This document shows positions 58,734-64,000 of a stretch of DNA of 64,000 nt, in pieces. Below the pieces are notes generated by a model that was given only the letters and a program-made list of their open reading frames with translations, did not search any database and was not told the DNA's origin. Within the stretch, counting starts at the first letter, position 1, and each line of letters starts with the position of its first letter. The stretch is taken from positions 1 through 64,000 of the forward strand of contig JAODMT010000015.1 in NCBI GenBank assembly GCA_025464975.1. Direction: 5' to 3'. Both the position numbers and the translations under genes were made by a program. Origin of the DNA: Microbacteriaceae bacterium (GTDB taxonomy: Bacteria > Actinomycetota > Actinomycetes > Actinomycetales > Microbacteriaceae).

Positions 58734-59804
58734 TCAGCGTTTCTTGCGGCCACGAGGCGGCCGGTGGTGTTCGCTCGACCGGCGGATGCTGCGACCCTCG
58801 CGGACATCTTCGCTCCGGTTTCGCGCGGCACGGTCGCTCGCCTCCGTGTCCCGACGCGGAAGCTGAATCTGCCGCTCGGCCGCAACCCCCGCCTCCAGCT
58901 GCTTCGCTCGTTCGAATTGGGCGTCGACCTCGGCACCGAAAAGCAGGGTGAGGTTCGAGATCCAGAGCCACAGCAGAACGAACACGATGCCGGCGAAGGA
59001 ACGGTATGTGCGGTCGTAGTGCGCAAAGTCTTTGACGTAGGTCCCGAAGAGCAGTGAGACTCCGACGACCACGATCACGGAGACGAACGCGCCCTCGCTC
59101 ATCCAGCGGAATTTCGGTTGCTCTACGTTCGGGGTCGCGTAGTACAGGATCGCGACCGTGAGAACGACGGCGAGCACGAGCAGTGGCCACTTGACCACCG
59201 ACCAGACCGTGAGCGGTGTTGACCCGATGTGGAGGGCATCCCCGACGCCCGTGGTCACCGGGGCGGAGAGCACGAGGGCCGCGAGAGTGATGAGAACAAG
59301 CGCCGCAACGGCTAGCGCGACCAGAATTTGTTGCGGCTTGAGCTTCCAGATCGGCCTGCCTTCGGTGATCTCGTAGATGCGATTGAGGGAGCGTCCGAAT
59401 GCGGCGACGTACGACGAGGTCGCCCAGATCGAGATGAGCGTGCTCGCGACGAAAGCAAATCCGATGGTCGGCGAGCTGCTGAACTGCTCGAGCGGTTGCT
59501 TCAGCAAACTGATCGCCGAGCCCGGGGCAACGTCATCGATGGTTGAGAGCAGGGCGGAGACCGATTCCTTGCCCTGCCCGAACATCGTGGAAAGTGACAT
59601 GAGCGCGACGATCGACGGCGCAATGGCGATGGCGCCGAAGTAGGTGAGAGACCCGGCCATGTCCGCGAGGCCGTGGGCGATAAATCCGTGGATGGTTCGC
59701 CGGTAGACGAGCCTCCAGGACGCCGCCGACAGCCCGCGCCGCGACCGAGGGGAGCCCTCTCCCCGCGGTGCATCCGCAAGATCTTCGCTCGCGCCCTGTG
59801 CCAC
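58734..59804 (-). CDS. YihY/virulence factor BrkB family membrane protein
   Basis: A 356-aa integral membrane protein with about six helices. Family features are GLADMAGSLTYFGAIAIAPSIVALMSL near the first helix, the SYVAAFGRSLNRIYE segment and YRSFAGIVFVLLWLWISNLTLLFGAEVDAQFERAK before a highly charged C-terminal tail. The GTG at 59804 is chosen because GGGGAGG lies 5 nt upstream; an earlier ATG at 59852 has no such site. The family was once thought to include RNase BN. Its transport role is not defined. Confidence 0.85.
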   Translation of the reverse strand: MAQGASEDLADAPRGEGSPRSRRGLSAASWRLVYRRTIHGFIAHGLADMAGSLTYFGAIAIAPSIVALMSLSTMFGQGKESVSALLSTIDDVAPGSAISLLKQPLEQFSSSPTIGFAFVASTLISIWATSSYVAAFGRSLNRIYEITEGRPIWKLKPQQILVALAVAALVLITLAALVLSAPVTTGVGDALHIGSTPLTVWSVVKWPLLVLAVVLTVAILYYATPNVEQPKFRWMSEGAFVSVIVVVGVSLLFGTYVKDFAHYDRTYRSFAGIVFVLLWLWISNLTLLFGAEVDAQFERAKQLEAGVAAERQIQLPRRDTEASDRAARNRSEDVREGRSIRRSSEHHRPPRGRKKR

Positions 59805-59905
59805 GTGAACCTCCCCGACTCCCAGTGTCGCGAGTGCCCAACGCTGCCTCAAGTCGTAGCGCGCCGTGGCCGCCCGGAGTAGGACCGGTCAGCGCTGGCG
59901 AAAGG

Positions 59906-60307
59906 TCAGTTCTGGCGGGGTGTGAGCGAGCGCTTGTACGCCTTCACCGCTTTCACCCTCGCGTTTTCCTCGTTCACTTCGGCATGGACGGCGCGCTCGC
60001 GCACGAGCCATTCCGGGGGATTCTGCAACAATCCCGCGATCTGTTCGCTCGTCAGCGGCTCGGTGACTTCTCCGCGCGCCAGCCCGGCGTTTGACACTCC
60101 GAGCTTGTGCGCGACGACTGGCCGCGGATGCGGACCAGTTTTGCGCAAGTCGACGAGCCACTGCGGGGGACGCGCGATCATGTCGTTAAGCTCGTCTCGG
60201 GATACAGGCTGGCTCTGGAATGATTCCGGGGTGGCGGGCAGGTAAACGCCAAGTTTTTGGGCCGCCGTGGCGGGTTTCATGGTCTGTGTAGATTTCGCCG
60301 ACGTCAT
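59906..60307 (-). CDS. DUF5997 family protein
   Basis: A 133-aa soluble protein. It contains a duplicated short motif (LNDMIARPPQWLVDLRKTGPHP and IAGLLQNPPEWLVRERAVHAEV share the PPxWLVxxR core), suggesting two small helical repeats that could bind a partner or DNA. The family is assigned as DUF5997. TACGCT stands exactly 6 nt before the ATG (leaderless type). It is divergent from a LysR-effector-domain gene across 54 bp. Confidence 0.75.
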   Translation of the reverse strand: MTSAKSTQTMKPATAAQKLGVYLPATPESFQSQPVSRDELNDMIARPPQWLVDLRKTGPHPRPVVAHKLGVSNAGLARGEVTEPLTSEQIAGLLQNPPEWLVRERAVHAEVNEENARVKAVKAYKRSLTPRQN

Positions 60308-60361
60308 CCGCCCAGCGTAGCCTGAGACCCCTGCCCGCTTCACCGCCTCGATACGGAAAGG

Positions 60362-61027
60362 ATGCTCGTGCAGGAGACTCCCGTCACTCTGACGATCGCG
60401 TCCCTCCCGGGCGTCACCCTCACGAAGTGGACCCGGGCGTGGGCGCAGCGCCAACGCCACATTCCGCTCGCCTTCATCTCAACGAGTGCCGCCAACCAGG
60501 AGTCGGTGCTCCGCGACGGACTCGCCGACGTGAGCTTCGTGCGCTTGCCCGTGGATCGGACCGGCCTGAGCGTCATTCCGCTCTATGACGAAGCGTTCGT
60601 GGTGGTCGTGCCGAAGGATCATCCGGTCTCGGCCTTCGAGGGAGTCAGCGTCGCCGATCTGGCGGACGAGGAGCAGGTTTCGAATGATCTCTCGAGTGAG
60701 GATGCGGTTGGCCTGGTCGCGGCGGGTGGCGGCATCGTGATCCTTCCGCAGTCGCTCGCCCGGTTGCATACCCGCAAGGACGTGGTGGCCCGCCCGGTCA
60801 CCGATCTGCCGACGAGCACGATCGCGATCGCCTGGATGGAGGAGCGCACCACTTCGCAGGTTGACGAATTCGTCGGAATCGTGCGTGGCCGCACCGCGGC
60901 CAGTTCGCGAGCCGTCCCCACCCCCAAGCTCGCCAAGGCCTCGAAAAGCCCCTCGCCGCAGAGGCCCACTCCGCAAAAAACTCGCGGTGGACGGTCGGGC
61001 CGCACCCGCAGGTCGGGTGGCCGCTAG
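60362..61027 (+). CDS. LysR substrate-binding-domain protein lacking a helix-turn-helix
   Basis: A 221-aa protein that starts directly with a LysR-type effector-binding fold (VTLTIASLPGVTLTKWTRAWAQR, DEAFVVVVPKDHPVSAF, AAGGGIVILPQSLARLH). No DNA-binding winged helix precedes it. The last 40 residues are a Lys/Arg/Pro/Gly-rich tail ending RSGRTRRSGGR, which could give nucleic-acid binding. ATG 60362 has GGAAAGG directly upstream. It is divergent from the DUF5997 gene; I expect the two to work together, but this is inferred from arrangement. Confidence 0.75.
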   Translation: MLVQETPVTLTIASLPGVTLTKWTRAWAQRQRHIPLAFISTSAANQESVLRDGLADVSFVRLPVDRTGLSVIPLYDEAFVVVVPKDHPVSAFEGVSVADLADEEQVSNDLSSEDAVGLVAAGGGIVILPQSLARLHTRKDVVARPVTDLPTSTIAIAWMEERTTSQVDEFVGIVRGRTAASSRAVPTPKLAKASKSPSPQRPTPQKTRGGRSGRTRRSGGR

Positions 61028-61386
61028 TGGCGTCAACGCTGAGAGTCTTGCTTCGCCGCCTGACCCCGTTCCGCGTCGCGTGCGGAATGGCACTTCTGGT
61101 CGCCGTTCTCGCGACCTTGGACCTCGGGATCATCGCCTTCGGCGCCGTCGCTGCTGCCGCGTCCTCGGTGAACGACCCGACCAGCCTGTTGGTTGATCTC
61201 GGAGCGGTGCTCGTTTACTTCACCTTCTACCCGGCCGTCTTCGTGGCCGCGCTCACCCTCATGCTGGGCATCCTGGTCGTCTGGCGCAGGCCGGATGCTC
61301 GCCAACTGGGCGTCGCGCTCATGGCGGCAGGCGTGCTTTCTGCGATCTTCGTCGTGATGATCCTCGCGCCGCGCCTGCTCGGCTGA
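61027..61386 (+). CDS. Small integral membrane protein, unknown function
   Basis: A 119-aa protein with three predicted membrane helices (about residues 16-40, 54-85 and 92-116). No named family recognised. The GTG start shares a base with the stop of the LysR-domain gene (TAGTG), so the two are translationally coupled. It ends 9 bp from the convergent oxygenase-like gene. Confidence 0.7.
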   Translation: MASTLRVLLRRLTPFRVACGMALLVAVLATLDLGIIAFGAVAAAASSVNDPTSLLVDLGAVLVYFTFYPAVFVAALTLMLGILVVWRRPDARQLGVALMAAGVLSAIFVVMILAPRLLG

Positions 61387-61395
61387 GGTTGAGGT

Positions 61396-62172
61396 TTAGG
61401 CCTCGGGGTCGACTGGGCCCGCGTCGGCCTTTCCCCGAGCGGCGAGGTTCGCGGCGCGCTCGGCGAGACGGCGCTGCACCTCTGTCTGGGCATCCTCAAT
61501 CGCCTTGGGGTCGAGGTACGGGTTCTCGTGGTCGTTGGTTCCGTTGTGCTTCGCGATGTAGGCGTCGAGCTCTGGGCCGGACTCCCACGACGTGATGAGG
61601 CAGTAACGCGGCTCCGGTCCCTTGTGCCACACCGCGTGCCAGAAGCGCTGCGTGTCGACGATGATCTGGGCGCCGGCCGGAAGGGCGATGCGGACCTCGG
61701 TCGACGGGTTGAAGCGGTCTTCGCGCAGCGTCATGAACGACTCCGGGTCGTCCGTCAGGTTGAAGAACCCGCGAACGATCCAGCCGGTTCCATCCGGGTT
61801 GAGGCGGTTGTTGTCGTCCTGGTGCAGGTTGTACAGCGTGTTCGCGTACTCGTTCGGCTGCAGCTCGATCACGCGGCAACGTCCGACGTTTGCGCCCGGT
61901 TCCTGAGCGCGCGCAACGAGGTGCGGCGCCTTCGCGACCTGAGACTCGATCCACACGCCGTCCTTGTCGGTACGCGGTGGGGTGTGGTTCCAGAAGCCGT
62001 TTACCTCGATCTCGCCCTTGGCGCTTGCCAGGGGGGCGAACCGGGTGACCCCTGATGACTTCCAGTCGACATACTCAAGGTCGTGCCATTCCTTGGGGTC
62101 TGCGGCCTGGTCGTACTGGTCCAGGATTACGTAGCCCTTTTCGTCCAAGAGTGCAGATTTGATGTAGCTCAA
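61396..62172 (-). CDS. Putative 2-oxoglutarate/Fe(II)-type oxygenase-like protein, iron-regulated
   Basis: A 258-aa soluble protein conserved-looking in actinobacteria. LHQDDNNRLNPDG gives an H-x-D pair, and RFWHAVWHKGPEPRYCLITSW, about 60 residues later, supplies histidines and an Arg in the order expected for a double-stranded beta-helix Fe(II)/2-oxoglutarate oxygenase (HxD...H...R). The substrate is unknown and the enzyme class is inferred from motif order. An iron-box-like palindrome lies about 49 bp upstream, so it is probably controlled by a DtxR/IdeR-type repressor. The start ATG has GGGAG-type purines upstream on its strand. Confidence 0.6.
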   Translation of the reverse strand: MSYIKSALLDEKGYVILDQYDQAADPKEWHDLEYVDWKSSGVTRFAPLASAKGEIEVNGFWNHTPPRTDKDGVWIESQVAKAPHLVARAQEPGANVGRCRVIELQPNEYANTLYNLHQDDNNRLNPDGTGWIVRGFFNLTDDPESFMTLREDRFNPSTEVRIALPAGAQIIVDTQRFWHAVWHKGPEPRYCLITSWESGPELDAYIAKHNGTNDHENPYLDPKAIEDAQTEVQRRLAERAANLAARGKADAGPVDPEA

Positions 62173-62220
62173 TGGGAGCCCCTTCAGGTCAGAGAACTAG
62201 CACGTTTTAACTAGCTCAAC

Positions 62221-62239
62221 TTAGGACACCCTAACTCAC
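62221..62239 (-). promoter_or_regulatory. DtxR/IdeR-type iron box
   Basis: TTAGGACACCCTAAC has perfect TTAGG/CCTAA arms around a 4-bp centre and matches the 19-bp actinobacterial iron-box consensus (TWAGGTWAGSCTWACCTWA) at its key positions. It lies in the 192-bp gap between the oxygenase-like gene (start 62172, minus) and the 62365 membrane gene. Repression under iron sufficiency is inferred. Confidence 0.6.
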
Positions 62240-62364
62240 GAGTCGAACGCGTGCCGAACCGGCGAGGCCGTTCATTTGCCTGAGTTTGCCCTCTCGCTGT
62301 TCCTCACACGCACGTAGGATCGCCGTGCGGGCAGATAACAGCGCTCAATCATGGTGGAGACTCA

Positions 62365-62961
62365 ATGACGAACTCATCCAGCGGCGGTTCCGGATTCGAC
62401 CCGCGCTTCGATCCCGCATTTCAACCCGGCTATAAGCCGGAGGTGCACGGCCAGGGGTCACGGCCGTTCGCGCCGGCGCCCGGTGTGGATTTGCCGCCCG
62501 CAACCGGCGCCCCTGGCCGCGGTGAAGGGCACGGTGACCGGTGGCGGGATGACCCGCGCCAGGCGGACCCCGAAGCGCCAGACACCCGCGCCGCCGAACC
62601 CCAGGCACCCGTACCGCGGGCCCCTGAATCCCGCGAGGCCGATCCTCGCGCCGTCGGCCCTCGGTCGAGGGATCGGGACCACGGTCCGGAGGAGGGGCCG
62701 ACTTCCCGACGGGTCGACGCCTACCTAATGGCCCTGTGGGTGGTGAGTCTCGCCTTCGTCGCCGGCGGCCTCGCGGTGGTCGGATACATCAGCGAACGGC
62801 TCGACAAGCTGAGCCTCACCGACGGTGGGAACGGCTTCGACTACTACCTGCTGCAGGTGTACACGATCGCGGCACCGCTGCTCGTGCTGCTCGGCCTCGC
62901 CACCGCGGTCGGAACGCTGTTCCTGCTCGCGGGTCGGCGCGGCCGAACCCGCGCGCGCTGA
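62365..62961 (+). CDS. Membrane protein with disordered proline/acid-rich N-terminus, unknown function
   Basis: A 198-aa protein. The first 115 residues are low-complexity, rich in Pro, Asp, Glu and Arg. Two membrane helices (about residues 119-142 and 164-190) follow, and it ends in a basic GRRGRTRAR tail. ATG follows GGTGGAG. No family recognised; proteins of this build are frequent in actinobacteria. Confidence 0.65.
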   Translation: MTNSSSGGSGFDPRFDPAFQPGYKPEVHGQGSRPFAPAPGVDLPPATGAPGRGEGHGDRWRDDPRQADPEAPDTRAAEPQAPVPRAPESREADPRAVGPRSRDRDHGPEEGPTSRRVDAYLMALWVVSLAFVAGGLAVVGYISERLDKLSLTDGGNGFDYYLLQVYTIAAPLLVLLGLATAVGTLFLLAGRRGRTRAR

Positions 62962-62993
62962 GGCCGGGCAGCGAATAGCGCTCGCGCCCGGCC
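62962..62993. terminator. Hairpin between convergent genes
   Basis: GGCCGGGC (62962-62969) pairs perfectly with GCCCGGCC (62986-62993) in the 47-bp gap between the membrane protein gene and the oppositely oriented nei-type gene. Probable bidirectional terminator without a U-tract. Confidence 0.55.
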
Positions 62994-63008
62994 GGGTCGG
63001 CCTGCCGC

Positions 63009-63785
63009 TCAGGTCTGGCAGTGCGGGCACCAGTAGGTATCGCGCAGCTGCAAATCATCCTCGCCGAGCTGACCGCGTCGGACTGTCGCGCCGCAGCGAT
63101 AACAGGCTTTCCCGTCCCGGCGGCTGACCCAATCGGTGGCCCCGCGAAGCTTTCCGGTTGTGGAGCGTGTGGCCCGGTTCTTGTTGGCGTCGAGAAGCCG
63201 ATGGGCGAGGTCGACCAGTTTTTGCGGTTGGTCAATGTCGCCGACGCGTCTCGTGGGAAGCACCCCGCTGAGAAAGCACAGCTCGTTGCGGTAGACGTTG
63301 CCGAGCCCCGCCATGACGCGCTGGTCGAGGAGGGCGAGCCCCACCGGTCGAGCGGGATCGGCAGTGAGTCGGCGCAGCGCCTCGGCCGGGTCCCAGTCCG
63401 GCCCGAGCAGGTCCGGGCCGAGGTATCCGACGACGCTCGATTCGTCACTGCGCGCCACCACATCCAGAGTGCCAAGCTGAAAGCCGACCGCGACCCAGTC
63501 GACGTTGGCGAGGATGGCCCGGGCCTGCCACTCCGGACGCCGCCATGCCGATCCGTGTTGGTAGGTGTGCCACGAGCCCTCCATCTTGAGGTGGCTGTGG
63601 ATGGTGAAATCGTCGGTGCGGACGAGCACGTGTTTGCCGCGGCTGACCACCTCGTTCACCGTCCGCCCGCTCAGGTCGACTGTCGCGAAGGCCGGAACGC
63701 GAAGGTCGCAGCGGGTGAGCGCGCGACCGGAGAGTGCGCGGTCAAGGTTGATCGCGGTTCGGTAGACGGTATCTCCCTCCGGCAT
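63009..63785 (-). CDS. nei: Fpg/Nei family DNA glycosylase (endonuclease VIII-like)
   Basis: Base-excision-repair enzyme that removes oxidised bases and nicks the strand. It has 258 aa. The mature N-terminus PEGDTVYR supplies the catalytic P2 and E3. The helix-two-turn-helix region includes LLDQRVMAGLGNVYRNELCFLSGV, and a C-terminal zinc finger has CYRCG and CPHC. ATG at 63785 is required for the catalytic proline; an in-frame extension upstream overlaps the preceding gene. It lies one base after the lhr stop, the same order as lhr and nei in mycobacteria. Confidence 0.92.
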   Translation of the reverse strand: MPEGDTVYRTAINLDRALSGRALTRCDLRVPAFATVDLSGRTVNEVVSRGKHVLVRTDDFTIHSHLKMEGSWHTYQHGSAWRRPEWQARAILANVDWVAVGFQLGTLDVVARSDESSVVGYLGPDLLGPDWDPAEALRRLTADPARPVGLALLDQRVMAGLGNVYRNELCFLSGVLPTRRVGDIDQPQKLVDLAHRLLDANKNRATRSTTGKLRGATDWVSRRDGKACYRCGATVRRGQLGEDDLQLRDTYWCPHCQT

Positions 63786-63786
63786 C

Positions 63787-64000
63787 TCAGCCCCGCAGCC
63801 GCAGACCCTGCGGGGTGACGCTGAACCCGGCATCGAGGAGCGCATGCCCGAGCCCCGTGCCGATCACGAACTCCCCGTTCACCCGCTCGACCTTCAAGCG
63901 TCCACCGGACCGACGGATGACGGCGGCCAGCGACCGAGCGGCCGCATCGATCGACCGCTCTTCCTCCTCGAAGGTGAGCATGGTCTTTCCGCCCCGCTCG
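63787..64000 (-). CDS. lhr: Lhr-type ATP-dependent helicase, C-terminal end only (5' part outside the window)
   Basis: The last 70 codons of a larger minus-strand gene. The frame is open to the window edge and reads ERGGKTMLTFEEEER, then a basic helix and ERVNGEFVIGTG, ending VTPQGLRLRG. The RGGK-x-L-TF step and this ending are typical of the C-terminus of Lhr/DEAD-box large helicases of actinobacteria. The ATG at 63981 is an internal methionine, not the start. The nei gene follows directly. Confidence 0.75.
   Translation of the reverse strand, partial: ERGGKTMLTFEEEERSIDAAARSLAAVIRRSGGRLKVERVNGEFVIGTGLGHALLDAGFSVTPQGLRLRG

Overview
The window looks like chromosomal DNA of a high-GC Gram-positive actinobacterium, most probably family Microbacteriaceae. 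The grounds are: high GC throughout; frequent GTG starts and 1-4 bp stop/start overlaps; the order tilS-hpt-ftsH-folE-folP-folB-folK-DUF3180-PH-PH-DUF2520-panC-lysS; a ClpC gene with a ClgR-type operator; an actinobacterial iron box; a DUF7882-type small protein; and many genes whose start codon lies 5-7 nt after a TANNNT hexamer, as in leaderless transcription. I cannot name a species.

Layout. 1-4.6 kb: the end of a tRNA-Asp, a tRNA-Glu and three tandem secreted M23 peptidoglycan hydrolases, two of them preceded by 9-bp-phased half-site arrays. 4.7-17.7 kb: core genes (ppa, tilS, hpt, ftsH, the folate operon, membrane PH-domain proteins, panC, lysS) and two tiny membrane proteins. 17.6-22.9 kb, minus strand: pirin, a secreted phosphoesterase and efeO-efeB. 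23.2-30.4 kb: clpC, an acetyltransferase, radA, two hydrolases and tRNA-Ser(CGA). 30.5-35.3 kb: a four-gene polyamine-type ABC transporter, bracketed by 81-bp direct repeats that start just behind the tRNA-Ser and carry its terminator. 35.5-38.8 kb: NAD-dependent formate dehydrogenase, an EVE-domain protein, a DUF7882 protein, a 38-aa zinc ribbon and glpX.

39-58.7 kb is an accessory carbohydrate region. It holds (i) a beta-hydroxyacid dehydrogenase divergent from a GntR regulator; (ii) a nine-gene divergon with a CUT1 importer, a ROK regulator and a Gfo/Idh/MocA oxidoreductase on one side and a coupled dehydrogenase / TIM-barrel isomerase / GH63-like glycosidase / debranching-type glycosidase operon on the other; and (iii) two GntR regulators, a CUT2 (ribose/rhamnose-type) importer and an enolase-superfamily sugar-acid dehydratase. 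I infer that the region imports and degrades alpha-glucosides (possibly glucosylglycerate) and a sugar acid. 58.7-64 kb: YihY, a DUF5997/LysR-effector-domain pair, an iron-box-controlled putative non-haem iron oxygenase, Nei-type DNA glycosylase and the C-terminus of an Lhr helicase.

The least explained signals are: the phased array before two M23 genes; a 71-bp inverted-repeat element in two convergent intergenic regions; the direct-repeat cassette at tRNA-Ser; the mirrored promoters of the glycoside divergon; the HTH-less LysR protein paired with DUF5997; and the iron-box oxygenase. Functions are by family recognition only; no searches were run.
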